Below, one piece after another: positions 1 to 13,018 of a DNA stretch of 64,000 nt. Origin of the DNA: an uncultured Ruminococcus sp. (lineage in GTDB: Bacteria; Bacillota; Clostridia; Oscillospirales; Acutalibacteraceae). The position numbers and the translations under genes were made by a program. How positions within the stretch are numbered: position 1 is the stretch's first letter; each line of letters begins with the position of its first letter. The notes beneath the pieces are model-generated. The model was given only the letters and a program-made list of their open reading frames with translations, made no database searches and was not told the origin of the DNA. Location: assembly GCA_905233755.1 (NCBI GenBank), contig CAJODM010000001.1, positions 1 through 64,000 on the forward strand, written 5' to 3'.

Positions 1-257
1 ATGTATTACAATGCAGACAGGCTCCATTCGGGAATTGATTATCACATACCAAATGAATTTTTCACTCTTCTAACTGTACAAAAAACTTGACAAGTTTCAT
101 TTCGGGCGGGATACCCGCACCCGAATGATAAATTGAAAATGGAAAGTGGAAAAATGCACTCGCTCAATCGCTCGGACATTTTCAGGAATCCGAAAATCCG
201 CAGGATTATTCCACAACGATTCACATTTCGCTGTTTATTACGGACCATTGCCGTTTT
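1..257. other. Gene-free leader stretch at window start
   Basis: I see no convincing gene here. Short open frames on both strands lack a ribosome-binding site and resemble nothing I recognise. A small hairpin is visible at 106-118 (GCGGG, three-base loop, CCCGC), and a TTGACA hexamer lies at 87-92 without a good -10 partner. The stretch is more AT-rich than the genes that follow. It is probably the 3' end or trailer of an upstream unit outside the window, closed by the terminator at 258-288. I looked for T-box features expected of an amino-acid gene leader and did not find them. Confidence 0.4.
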
Positions 258-288
258 GCCTCTCGGTATCGAGGGGCTTTTCTTTTTT
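258..288 (+). terminator. Intrinsic terminator upstream of thrC
   Basis: An eight-pair stem GCCTCTCG / CGAGGGGC (258-265 with 270-277, one G-T pair, loop GTAT) is followed by a run rich in T. It most likely ends transcription from upstream. It lies before the thrC promoter, so it is not an attenuator for that promoter. Confidence 0.75.
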
Positions 289-313
289 TATCCGACAGAG
301 CCGTCTTGTACAC

Positions 314-342
314 TTGCTTTATGGGGCGGTTCGTGCTATAAT
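314..342 (+). promoter_or_regulatory. SigmaA promoter of thrC
   Basis: The -35 hexamer is TTGCTT (314-319) and the -10 hexamer is TATAAT (337-342), with a 17-base spacer and an extended -10 TGC just before the -10. A second TATAAT lies at 349-354. The start codon of thrC at 374 gives a short leader with the site AGGAGG at 361-366. Confidence 0.75.
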
Positions 343-373
343 ACGGGATATAATAGGGACAGGAGGACTTTCT

Positions 374-1882
374 ATGCTGTATCACTCCACACAAGACCGC
401 TCTATCTGCGCCGGCGCCGCCGAGGCGATCGCCCGCGGTATCGCGCCCGACGGCGGGTTGTTCGTGCCCGAGAGCTTTCCGACGCTCACTCAGGAGCTGT
501 TATCTGAGCTGTTGGGGCTATCCTATCGCGAGCGCGCAAAGCGCATCATCGGGATGTACCTGACGGACTTCTCTGATAGAGAGATCGCCGACTGTGTCGA
601 CGCCGCCTATACCGTCGAGAAGTTCGGCTCCGAGAAGATCGCGCCTATCGCGCCGCTGACCTATAACGGTCATGGGCTGCATCTGCTCGAGCTGTGGCAC
701 GGCCCCACCTGTGCGTTCAAGGATATGGCGCTGCAGATTTTGCCGCATTTTCTCACAAAGTCGCTCTACAAGGTCGGCGGCGGCAGGGATGCCGTCATCC
801 TTGTCGCGACCTCCGGAGATACCGGCAAGGCGGCGCTCGAGGGCTTTCGCGATGTCGATCATACGCAGATCATCGTGTTCTATCCGGTGGACGGCGTCTC
901 GCCGATGCAGAAGCACCAGATGAACACCCAACAGGGCGACAACGTCTATGTCTGTGCCATCCGCGGGAACTTTGACGACGCCCAGACTGCTGTCAAGAGG
1001 ATCTTCACCGATGCGTCGACCAGGGCGATCCTCGATTCTCACAACATGATGTTCTCGTCGGCGAACTCGATCAACTGGGGACGGCTGCTGCCGCAGGTGG
1101 TCTACTATATCTCTGCCTACTGTGATATGGTGAACCGCGGCTCGGTACCTTTTGGCGAGAAGATCAACATCACCGTGCCGACAGGCAACTTCGGCAACAT
1201 CCTTGCGGGATTCTATGCCTACAGCATGGGGCTGCCGGTGAACCGGTTCATCTGTGCGTCAAACTCGAACAACGTCCTCACCGACTTCATCCGCACCGGC
1301 GTGTATAACCGGAACCGTGCCTTCTATACCACCGTCTCGCCCTCGATGGATATCCTCGTCAGCTCGAACCTGGAGCGGCTGCTGTATCACCTAAGCGGCG
1401 GCGACGATGCGCTGACAAAGGGATATATGGATGCCCTCAAGCGCGACGGCGTATATGAGGTCACCCCCTCCATCAAAGAGGCGATCGGCTCGCTGTTCTA
1501 CGGCGGGTTCTGTGACGAGGCGGGAACTGCGAGCACCATCCACGACCTGTACGATCAGCAGGGCTACCTCTGTGATACCCATACCGCGGTGGCGGTGGCG
1601 GTCGCCGACCGCTATATCGATCAGACCGGCGACGATACCCCGATGCTCGTCGCATCGACCGCCAGCCCCTACAAGTTCTCGAAGGCGGTGCTCGCGTCGC
1701 TGTCGTGTGACGCGGTGCCCGATAACGAGTTCGATATGGTCGAGACGCTCCATGCGCTGACCGGCGCCGAGGTGCCCGCACCGCTTATTTCCCTGCGCGG
1801 GAAGCCGGTGCGGTTCTCGGATGTGACCGACCGCGACGATATGCAGCGCGTCGTGCTCCGCGCGCTCGGGATAGACGGATGA
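374..1882 (+). CDS. thrC: Threonine synthase
   Basis: Converts O-phosphohomoserine to threonine with PLP in the cytosol, the last step of threonine biosynthesis. The 502-residue product has the threonine synthase N-terminal block (SICAGAAEAIARGIAPDGGL region), the PLP-lysine segment around FKDMA (Lys near residue 116), an ATSGDTGKAA loop and a glycine-rich PTGNFGN phosphate-binding motif. The length matches the long bacterial class (about 490-510). An in-frame extension to 146 exists, but the ATG at 374 has AGGAGG at the right distance and begins at the conserved family start (MLYHSTQD), so 374 was chosen. It overlaps the next gene by four bases (ATGA), so the two are probably translated together. 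Confidence 0.95.
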   Translation: MLYHSTQDRSICAGAAEAIARGIAPDGGLFVPESFPTLTQELLSELLGLSYRERAKRIIGMYLTDFSDREIADCVDAAYTVEKFGSEKIAPIAPLTYNGHGLHLLELWHGPTCAFKDMALQILPHFLTKSLYKVGGGRDAVILVATSGDTGKAALEGFRDVDHTQIIVFYPVDGVSPMQKHQMNTQQGDNVYVCAIRGNFDDAQTAVKRIFTDASTRAILDSHNMMFSSANSINWGRLLPQVVYYISAYCDMVNRGSVPFGEKINITVPTGNFGNILAGFYAYSMGLPVNRFICASNSNNVLTDFIRTGVYNRNRAFYTTVSPSMDILVSSNLERLLYHLSGGDDALTKGYMDALKRDGVYEVTPSIKEAIGSLFYGGFCDEAGTASTIHDLYDQQGYLCDTHTAVAVAVADRYIDQTGDDTPMLVASTASPYKFSKAVLASLSCDAVPDNEFDMVETLHALTGAEVPAPLISLRGKPVRFSDVTDRDDMQRVVLRALGIDG

Positions 1883-2568
1883 GCTTGTACGCGATCGCCG
1901 ATCTGCACCTCTCGCTCGGCACCGACAAGCCGATGGACGTGTTCCCGGGATGGGGCGACTATGTCCGGCGGCTGGAGGAGAACTGGCGCGCTGTCGTCAC
2001 CGATGATGACACCGTGGTGGTCGCCGGCGATATCAGCTGGGCGATGAAGCTATCGGAGTGTGATGCCGACTTTGCCTTCCTGAACGCGCTGCCGGGGGCG
2101 AAGATCTTCGTCAAGGGCAACCACGACTACTGGTGGCAGACCAAGCGCAAGCTCGACGACTATCTCGCCGATAACGGCTTTGACAGCATCCGGATCCTCT
2201 TCAACAACGCCTATGAAGTCGGCGATATCGCTGTCTGCGGCTCGCGCGGGTGGTACTATGACAAGGACACCGAGCACGACGTCAAGGTCATCAACCGCGA
2301 GTGCGGCCGTATCCGGCTGTCGGTAGAACAGGCAAAGCTGACCGGAAAGCGTCCGGTGCTGTTCCTGCACTATCCGCCGGTCTATGCCGATATCGCGTGC
2401 GAAGAGATCATGGATACCATCCTCGAGCTTGGGATCGACACCGTCTACTACGGTCATCTGCACGGCGAGCGCACCCACCGTATGGCGGTCACGGGACGGT
2501 ATCGAGGGGTGGATTTTCACCTGATTTCGGGCGATTATACACGGTTTATCCCGATTTTGGTGCGCTAG
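1879..2568 (+). CDS. Calcineurin-like metallophosphoesterase
   Basis: A 229-residue protein of the YmdB/YkuE-like calcineurin superfamily. The metal-binding motifs appear in order: ADLHL near the N-terminus (Asp, His), VAGDISW (GDxxW variant), KGNHDYWW (GNHD) and a C-terminal YGHLHGE (GHxH). These ligands predict a two-metal phosphodiesterase or phosphatase; the substrate cannot be read from sequence. It starts inside the thrC stop codon (ATGA), which suggests co-expression. No signal peptide or membrane segment is visible, so it is probably cytosolic. The family is common downstream of unrelated genes in Clostridia, so the neighbourhood does not fix the function. Confidence 0.85.
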   Translation: MSLYAIADLHLSLGTDKPMDVFPGWGDYVRRLEENWRAVVTDDDTVVVAGDISWAMKLSECDADFAFLNALPGAKIFVKGNHDYWWQTKRKLDDYLADNGFDSIRILFNNAYEVGDIAVCGSRGWYYDKDTEHDVKVINRECGRIRLSVEQAKLTGKRPVLFLHYPPVYADIACEEIMDTILELGIDTVYYGHLHGERTHRMAVTGRYRGVDFHLISGDYTRFIPILVR

Positions 2569-2587
2569 AGGGCAAATTTTCGACATT

Positions 2588-2616
2588 TTGAACATAGTAT
2601 TTTTTGCGTATATATG
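2588..2616 (+). promoter_or_regulatory. Probable promoter of tig
   Basis: TTGAAC (2588-2593) and TATATG (2611-2616) are 17 bases apart in an AT-rich gap after the metallophosphoesterase. A nearby TATATT (2618-2623) could serve instead. The call is weaker than for other promoters in the window. Confidence 0.4.
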
Positions 2617-2695
2617 TTATATTATTAACAGTTTTCAACAATTTTCGGATGATCCGAGTTTTTGGATGCCCGATGATAGCTAGGAGGAATGTAAA

Positions 2696-3973
2696 ATGGC
2701 ATTAAAAAATTCTACACTCAAAGAGACCAACACCTATGAGCTGGAGGTCACCGTCAACGGCGAGACCTTCCGCGCTGCGATCGATAAGGTTTTCAGAAAG
2801 GAAGTCAAGAAGATCTCCGTCCCCGGATTTCGCAAGGGCAAGGCGCCGCGCGCCATCATCGAGCGGATGTACGGCGAGGATGTGTTCTTTGACGATGCGA
2901 TGCAGGACTGCTATCCTTCGGCACTCGACGACGCCGCCAAGACCGCTGGGCTCAAGATCGTCACCGTGACCTCGCTCGAGGCGGTTGACGCGAGCCGTGA
3001 CGGATTCACCTTCAAGGCGGATATTATTGTCGAACCCGAGGTCGAGGTCGAGGACTACAAGGGGATCGAGGTCGAGAAGATGTCGACCGAGGTCACCGAC
3101 GATATGATCGACCACGAGATCGAGCATGTCCGCGAGCGCAACAGCCGCATGGTCACCGTCGAGGATCGCGCCGCACAGACCGGCGACACCGTTGTGATCG
3201 ACTTTGAGGGTTTCTGTGACGGCGAGCCGTTCGACGGCGGCAAGGCAGAGAACTACAACCTCGAGCTCGGATCGAACAGCTTTATCCCCGGGTTTGAGGA
3301 TCAGCTTGTCGGTCACAACACCGACGACGAGTTCACCATCGACGTCAAGTTCCCCGACGAGTACCAGTCCGACTCACTCGCCGGCAAGGACGCCCAGTTC
3401 AAGATCAAGCTCCACGAGATCAAGAAGAAGGAGCTGCCCGAGGTCGACGACGAGTTCGTCAAGGACGTCTCCGAGAAGGACACCGTCGCCGAGTACCGCG
3501 AGGAGCTGCGCGAGCAGATCGCCCATCGGCTCTCGCACGAGGCGGAGCACGACACCGAGGACAAGATCATCGCCTCCCTGATCGAGCGCGTCAAGGGCGA
3601 GATCCCCTCACAGATGTTTGACAACGAGGCGCAGAACATGATGCGCGAGATGGATATGCGGCTGCGCTCCCAGGGGATGGATCTGAACACCTATATGCAG
3701 TACACCGGTATGAACGCCGACTCGGTGCTCGAGATGTATAAGCCCGAGGCCGAGAAGCGCGTGAAGATGCGTCTCATCCTTGAGAAGATCGCTAAGCTCG
3801 AGGACACCAAGCCCTCTGCCGACGAGATCGACGCCGAGTATGCCCGCATGGCCGAGTCCTATCAGATGGACGTCGAGAAGGTGCGCGAGATCATCCCCGA
3901 GGACAGCGTTGTCGAGGATCTCTCGGTGCAGAAGGCGATGGACTTTGTCAAGGACAACGCCGTCATTAAGTAA
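2696..3973 (+). CDS. tig: Trigger factor (ribosome-associated chaperone, PPIase)
   Basis: Binds the ribosome exit tunnel, shields nascent chains and isomerises prolyl bonds. The 425-residue length is standard. The N-terminal ribosome-binding domain carries the signature GFRKGKAPR (near residues 44-52). An FKBP-type PPIase domain follows (GDTVVIDFEGF to FKIKLHEIKKKELPEVDDEF, roughly residues 160-255), then a long helical C-terminal arm. The ATG at 2696 is preceded by TAGGAGGAA. It heads the tig-clpP-clpX-lon-ysxC order typical of Firmicutes, which places folding and degradation functions together. Confidence 0.97.
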   Translation: MALKNSTLKETNTYELEVTVNGETFRAAIDKVFRKEVKKISVPGFRKGKAPRAIIERMYGEDVFFDDAMQDCYPSALDDAAKTAGLKIVTVTSLEAVDASRDGFTFKADIIVEPEVEVEDYKGIEVEKMSTEVTDDMIDHEIEHVRERNSRMVTVEDRAAQTGDTVVIDFEGFCDGEPFDGGKAENYNLELGSNSFIPGFEDQLVGHNTDDEFTIDVKFPDEYQSDSLAGKDAQFKIKLHEIKKKELPEVDDEFVKDVSEKDTVAEYREELREQIAHRLSHEAEHDTEDKIIASLIERVKGEIPSQMFDNEAQNMMREMDMRLRSQGMDLNTYMQYTGMNADSVLEMYKPEAEKRVKMRLILEKIAKLEDTKPSADEIDAEYARMAESYQMDVEKVREIIPEDSVVEDLSVQKAMDFVKDNAVIK

Positions 3974-4044
3974 GAATATTTCACGATATTTCTGCCTATT
4001 ACTAGTAGGGGGGTATCCCCGAACGAATGAAAGGATGAAGACAT

Positions 4045-4629
<585 letters not shown>

Positions 4630-4679
4630 TTCTCTATTAGAATTTTAACCAACCGCGCAAGCGGATAAGGAGATCCACT

Positions 4680-5978
<1,299 letters not shown>

Positions 5979-6002
5979 CGACGCTGATAGTAGTATGATC
6001 CT

Positions 6003-6030
6003 CGGCTGTATGTGTATCCGCATACAGCCG
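6003..6030. repeat. Perfect inverted repeat between clpX and lon
   Basis: A ten-base perfect arm CGGCTGTATG (6003-6012) pairs with CATACAGCCG (6021-6030) around an eight-base loop. No T-run follows, so it is not a normal intrinsic terminator. It sits 24 bases before the lon start codon and could be an operator, an mRNA processing or stability hairpin, or a factor-dependent terminator. Confidence 0.6.
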
Positions 6031-6053
6031 TCACTTTGATACGGAGGAACCCT

Positions 6054-9049
<2,996 letters not shown>

Positions 9050-9066
9050 TTTTTGGAGTTAAAGGT

Positions 9067-10344
9067 ATGGAAAAAACACCCTTTCTGACCAAGTCACAGG
9101 CCGAGGATATCATCCGCGATATCCCCACGCCCTTTCACATCTATGACGAGAAGGGCATCCGCGAGAACTGCCGCCGGCTCTACCGGGCGTTTTCGTGGAA
9201 CAAGGGATTCAAGGAGTACTTTGCCGTCAAGGCGACCCCCAACCCCTATCTGCTGCGCATCATGAAGGAGGAGGGCTGCGGCGCGGACTGCTCCTCGATG
9301 ACCGAGCTTGTGATGAGCGAGGCGTGCGGGTTCTCGGGCGAGGACATCATGTTCTCCTCCAACGTCACCCCCGAGGAGGATATGCAGAAGGCGTATGACC
9401 TGGGCGCGTATCTCAATCTCGACGATATCAACTTTGTCCCGTTCATCGAGCGGGTCTGCGGCGTGCCCGAGACGGTGTTCTGCCGCTATAACCCCGGCGG
9501 GGTGTTCGAGCTCTCGGCGTCGCGCACCGGCGTCCAGGTGATGGACAACCCCGGCGACGCCAAGTACGGCATGACCGAGGACCAGATGGCCGAGGCGTTC
9601 ACCCGTCTGATGAACGACGGTGCCAAGACCTTCGGCATCCATTCGTTCCTCGCGTCCAACACCGTGTCGAACGAGTACTATGCCGAGCTTGCATCCATCC
9701 TGTTCCGACTTGCGGTACGGCTGCGTGATCGCACAGGTGCTGAGATCAAGTATATCAACCTGTCCGGCGGTATCGGCGTGGACTATCGCCCCGAGGAGCC
9801 GACCAACGATATCTTTGTCATCGGCGACCTTGTGCGGCAGAAGTTCGAGGAGATCCTCGTTCCCGCCGACATGGGGGATATCTCGATCTTCGCGGAGCTT
9901 GGGCGGTATATGACTGCGCCCTACGGCGCGCTCGTCACCAAGTGCCTGCACACCAAGCATATCTACAAGGACTATATCGGGCTCGACGCGTGTGCCGCGA
10001 ACCTGATGCGTCCGGCGATGTACGGCTCGTATCACCATATCACCGTCCTCGGCAAGGAGAACGAGCCACGCGACCACCGGTACGACGTCACCGGCGGGCT
10101 GTGCGAGAACAACGACAAGTTCGCTGTTGACCGGATGCTGCCCGAGATCCTGCCCGATGATATCCTCTATATCCACGATACCGGCGCGCACGGGTTCTCG
10201 ATGGGCTATAACTACAACGGCAAGCTCCGCTCTGCCGAGGTGCTGCTGCGGCAGGACGGGTCACATCAGCTCATCCGCCGCGCCGAGACGATGGACGACT
10301 ACTTTGCGACGTTCGACTTCTCCGAGTTCTCGTTCCGATCATAA
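9067..10344 (+). CDS. lysA: Diaminopimelate decarboxylase (fold-type III PLP enzyme)
   Basis: Predicted to decarboxylate meso-diaminopimelate to lysine. The 425-residue protein has the alanine-racemase-like barrel with PLP lysine in YFAVKATPNP (Lys near residue 55), a glycine-rich phosphate loop (NLSGGIGVDYRPEE), and the C-terminal sheet domain with the intersubunit motif GLCENNDKF (GxxCExxD) and the tyrosine MGYNYNGK. The cysteine in GLCE fits decarboxylases of this fold generally, so a related amino-acid decarboxylase cannot be excluded, but the shape is typical of clostridial LysA. ATG 9067 with GGAG upstream was preferred over the in-frame 9019, which lies inside ysxC. A terminator follows at 10360. 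Confidence 0.85.
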   Translation: MEKTPFLTKSQAEDIIRDIPTPFHIYDEKGIRENCRRLYRAFSWNKGFKEYFAVKATPNPYLLRIMKEEGCGADCSSMTELVMSEACGFSGEDIMFSSNVTPEEDMQKAYDLGAYLNLDDINFVPFIERVCGVPETVFCRYNPGGVFELSASRTGVQVMDNPGDAKYGMTEDQMAEAFTRLMNDGAKTFGIHSFLASNTVSNEYYAELASILFRLAVRLRDRTGAEIKYINLSGGIGVDYRPEEPTNDIFVIGDLVRQKFEEILVPADMGDISIFAELGRYMTAPYGALVTKCLHTKHIYKDYIGLDACAANLMRPAMYGSYHHITVLGKENEPRDHRYDVTGGLCENNDKFAVDRMLPEILPDDILYIHDTGAHGFSMGYNYNGKLRSAEVLLRQDGSHQLIRRAETMDDYFATFDFSEFSFRS

Positions 10345-10359
10345 CCGTGTATCATGAAT

Positions 10360-10404
10360 CCCTTTTCTGCTGCATATCCATGTGACAGAAAGGGGTTTTT
10401 CTTT
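10360..10404 (+). terminator. Terminator of lysA that contains the next gene's ribosome-binding site
   Basis: A ten-pair stem CCCTTTTCTG / CAGAAAGGGG (10360-10369 with 10386-10395, one G-T pair) is followed by TTTTTCTTT. It has every mark of an intrinsic terminator. Its right arm AAAGGGG is also the only good ribosome-binding site for the ATG at 10405. Transcripts that read through would have this site paired. Confidence 0.75.
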
Positions 10405-10872
10405 ATGTACAGAGATTATATGGGAAGCGCGGCGAACGCTGCGGATATCTATGCCGATCCGGTCACGGTGGACGCGGGCGAGACGGTGTTCAAGCCCGCG
10501 TATGAGAAGTACATCGAGCGGTTCCCGGGACGCGGCACGCTGAAGGTTCAGATCAGCATCGCGCGCGAGGCGTTCCCGCTCAAGGGGGTGATCGTCGAGG
10601 TGTCCCAGATCCTCGACGGCGTGCGCTACAGCTTGTACAGCGATGTGACCGATATCTCGGGGATCGTCGATAACATGGTGCTGCCGGCGCGCTCGATTGC
10701 ATCGACTTTGAACGTCGATACCGCTGATGATACCGAGGCCGAGTACCTCGTGTCGGTCTATCACCCCGACTATCAGCCGATGACGAACTGTTCGGTGGTG
10801 GTATATGACAGGATCGAGACGATCCTGCCGATTACGCTCCAGCCGTTGACCGCGCCGGAGGATGACACATGA
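10405..10872 (+). CDS. SleC-like cortex hydrolase N-terminal domain, encoded separately
   Basis: A 155-residue protein that resembles the N-terminal (pre/pro-region) beta-sandwich of clostridial SleC-type spore cortex-lytic proteins. Visible elements are a strand-rich core starting GTLKVQISIAREAFPLKGV, a middle SDVTDISGIVDN and a final EYLVSVYHPDYQPMTNCSV segment of the carboxypeptidase-regulatory type. No signal peptide is evident. In the relatives I recall, this part is fused to the downstream catalytic part; here the two are separate genes joined by an ATGA overlap. The ATG at 10405 was chosen for its AAAGGGG site; an ATG at 10354 is in frame but has none. It may act as an inhibitor or carrier of the hydrolase; this is inference. 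Confidence 0.6.
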   Translation: MYRDYMGSAANAADIYADPVTVDAGETVFKPAYEKYIERFPGRGTLKVQISIAREAFPLKGVIVEVSQILDGVRYSLYSDVTDISGIVDNMVLPARSIASTLNVDTADDTEAEYLVSVYHPDYQPMTNCSVVVYDRIETILPITLQPLTAPEDDT

Positions 10873-12218
10873 CCGGGCTGCCGGTGATCCCCGAGACAGT
10901 CACGGTGCACCTCGGCCGTCCTGAGCAAAACGCTGAGAACATCACTGTCAGCTTTACCGAGTATATCAAGAACGTCGCGTCGTCAGAGATCTATCCGACA
11001 TGGCCGGAGGAGGCGATCCGCGCGAACGTCCTCGCTCAGATCAGCTTTACGCTCAACCGTATCTATACCGAGTACTACCGCTCTCGGGGGTACGACTTTG
11101 ATATCACCAGCGACACCACCATCGATCACAAGTACACGAAGAACGGCGAGATATTTGATACCGTCAGCATCATCGTGGACGAGAACTTCAACAACTATAT
11201 CCGCCGTGAGAACGCGATCGAGCCGTACTATGCCCAGTTCTGTGACGGGCGGGTGACGGTATGCGACGGGATGTCCCAGTGGGGGAGTGTCGCCCTCGCC
11301 CAAAGCGGGATGACGGCGACCGAGATCCTTCGCTACTACTACGGCGACGATATCGTGATCGTCTATGATGCGCCCGTCGGCGGCGATACCGAGTCCTATC
11401 CCGGGATCCCGCTGCAGCGCGGCTCGTTCGGCGCGGATGTGGTGATTCTCAAGCGCGAGCTGAACCGTATCGCGCTGAACTACCCGGCCGTCCCTAGGAT
11501 CGAGAACCTCTCGGGGGTGTTCGACGACGAGACAGAGAACGCCGTGATCGAGTTCCAGCGTATCTTTAACCTCGCGCCCGACGGGATCGTCGGCAAGGCG
11601 ACATGGTACAAGGTCAAGCAGATATTCGCCTCGGTCAAGCAGCTCTCGGAGCTTGCGAGCGAGGGGTTGACGATATCGGAGGTCGAGCGCCGCTATACCG
11701 AGGAGCTGTCGCTCGGCTCCCGCACTCCGGGGGTCGAGGCGGTGCAGTACTATCTGGCGTTCCTCGGATACTTCTATCCCGAGCTGCCGCCGATCGACAT
11801 CTCGGGCGAGTTCGATACCGCCACGCGCGACGCGGTGTTCACGTTCCAGAGCGCGTTCGGGCTGCCGATCACCGGTGTCGTTGACCGCGGCGTGTTCGAC
11901 GCCATCGAGACCGAGTATTATAACGCCGTGTCGGCGCTGCCGGCAGACTTCCGCTCTGTCATCGGTGAGCCCTATCCGGGGCGGTTCCTGACATTCGGCG
12001 ACAGGGGCGACAGCGTTCGGATCATCCAGGGGTACCTGCGGCGGCTGGCATCATCCGACAGCGCGATCCCGACGGTGGATGTTGACGGGATATTCGGGAA
12101 CCAGACGCGACAGGCGGTGCTCGCGCTGCAGCGACAGCTCGGGCTCGAGGAGACCGGCGCCATCGGCCCTGTCGAGTGGGCCGAGATCCTCATCCGCGGC
12201 GGCGGAATAGAGGGTTGA
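10869..12218 (+). CDS. SleC-like spore cortex-lytic protein: SpoIID-type domain plus three peptidoglycan-binding domains
   Basis: A 449-residue protein predicted to cleave or bind cortex peptidoglycan. Residues about 10-165 resemble the SpoIID/SleC lytic transglycosylase fold: YIKNVASSEIYPTWPEEAI (the Glu of the SEI segment, near residue 40, aligns with the SpoIID catalytic Glu) and CDGMSQWGSVALAQ (the GMSQ motif). Three PG_binding_1 repeats follow at roughly 183-250, 283-345 and 373-442, each with a GxxGxxV...LQ/LK...G.F...T..AV..FQ pattern. No signal peptide is visible, as expected for proteins made and packaged in the developing spore. The start overlaps the preceding stop (ATGA), indicating coupled translation of the two halves. 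SleC normally carries one peptidoglycan-binding domain, so three is more than usual. Confidence 0.75.
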   Translation: MTGLPVIPETVTVHLGRPEQNAENITVSFTEYIKNVASSEIYPTWPEEAIRANVLAQISFTLNRIYTEYYRSRGYDFDITSDTTIDHKYTKNGEIFDTVSIIVDENFNNYIRRENAIEPYYAQFCDGRVTVCDGMSQWGSVALAQSGMTATEILRYYYGDDIVIVYDAPVGGDTESYPGIPLQRGSFGADVVILKRELNRIALNYPAVPRIENLSGVFDDETENAVIEFQRIFNLAPDGIVGKATWYKVKQIFASVKQLSELASEGLTISEVERRYTEELSLGSRTPGVEAVQYYLAFLGYFYPELPPIDISGEFDTATRDAVFTFQSAFGLPITGVVDRGVFDAIETEYYNAVSALPADFRSVIGEPYPGRFLTFGDRGDSVRIIQGYLRRLASSDSAIPTVDVDGIFGNQTRQAVLALQRQLGLEETGAIGPVEWAEILIRGGGIEG

Positions 12219-12243
12219 AAACCCAGCCCGATTCTGCTAGAAT
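12215..12243 (+). promoter_or_regulatory. Promoter-like sequence before the phosphopantetheinyl transferase gene
   Basis: TTGAAA (12215-12220) and TAGAAT (12238-12243) are separated by 17 bases with an extended -10 TGC. The -35 overlaps the upstream stop codon. Transcription would begin only about nine bases before the start codon and leave out the AGGA site, so this promoter is either a leaderless type or fortuitous. Confidence 0.4.
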
Positions 12244-12258
12244 AGGATCGGTGATAAG

Positions 12259-12900
12259 ATGAAGATAACCTATGTGCTGACGGACGATATCGACCGTCCC
12301 GAGGACGAGTTGAACGAGATACTGCCGCTTCTGCCGCCATATCGACGCGAGAAGGTCATGCGCTGTCGCTTTTTGCGCGATCGGCTGCTGTCGCTGTGCG
12401 CGGGGATGCTCGCACTGGGGTCACACGGGGGCGAGATCGCCCTGCAGGACGGCGGAAAGCCGTATTTTATCGACCAAGGTATCCGCTTCTCGCTGACACA
12501 CAGCGATCGGTGCGCCGCGATCGCTGTATCTCGATACGAGCTCGGGCTGGATGTCGAACCGCTGACGCGCGGGTATCACGACAGCATGCTCCGCTCGTTT
12601 CATCATAACGAGGCGGCCTATATCGACCGCGCTGTCGACCGCGACCGCGCCTTTGTCGAGATATGGACGCGCAAGGAGGCATATGTGAAGTACCTCGGTA
12701 CCGGGCTGTCCGAGGGGCTGAGCAGCTTTGACACCACCTCGGCGCCGCTGAGCGCGTCGCTTTTCACTTTCGAGCGCGACGGGTATCTCTTCAGCGCGTT
12801 CTGCCCGCAGGACAGGGAATGGGAAATCAGAAAAATTTCTTTTAGAGAACTAAAGGAATGGATACTGCGGCGTAACGCCGCCCCCGATCCTGCCTTTTGA
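12259..12900 (+). CDS. Sfp-type 4'-phosphopantetheinyl transferase
   Basis: Transfers phosphopantetheine from CoA to a serine of carrier proteins. The 213-residue length fits the Sfp class. The magnesium motif is present as LGLDVE (Asp near residue 98, Glu near 100), followed by WTRKEAYVKYLGTGL (W..KE...K) typical of the superfamily. The FSLTHSD segment matches the substrate-binding SHS region, with TH in place of SH. No carrier protein or synthase lies nearby, so the target may be the fatty-acid ACP or an unseen pathway. The last 60 bases are AT-richer than the rest of the gene. A bidirectional terminator follows. Confidence 0.85.
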   Translation: MKITYVLTDDIDRPEDELNEILPLLPPYRREKVMRCRFLRDRLLSLCAGMLALGSHGGEIALQDGGKPYFIDQGIRFSLTHSDRCAAIAVSRYELGLDVEPLTRGYHDSMLRSFHHNEAAYIDRAVDRDRAFVEIWTRKEAYVKYLGTGLSEGLSSFDTTSAPLSASLFTFERDGYLFSAFCPQDREWEIRKISFRELKEWILRRNAAPDPAF

Positions 12901-12960
12901 CCCTATTGTGCAGGTTTGACCTGCGGCACAACGGTGGGGATAATCGGATCATCGTATCAA

Positions 12961-12995
12961 AAAAGCACTTTTGACGGTCAGTCAAAAGTGCTTTT
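12961..12995. terminator. Perfect bidirectional terminator
   Basis: A perfect 15-base inverted repeat AAAAGCACTTTTGAC / GTCAAAAGTGCTTTT with a five-base loop lies between the convergent transferase and yebC genes. Each arm ends in A or T tracts on the correct side for both directions. Confidence 0.85.
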
Positions 12996-13018
12996 GCAAT
13001 TTGCTATGACAGAGCGGG

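Noticed and set aside
1..373. T-box or other riboswitch before thrC
   Set aside because: No T-box core sequence or specifier loop could be found, and the terminator lies upstream of the thrC promoter.
42..507. Short open frames on both strands in the leader before thrC
   Set aside because: No ribosome-binding site, no recognisable protein, and the longer plus-strand frame runs out of phase through the thrC start.
5979..6053. CtsR or CIRCE heat-shock operator before lon
   Set aside because: The inverted repeat there matches neither the CIRCE nor the CtsR heptad pattern.
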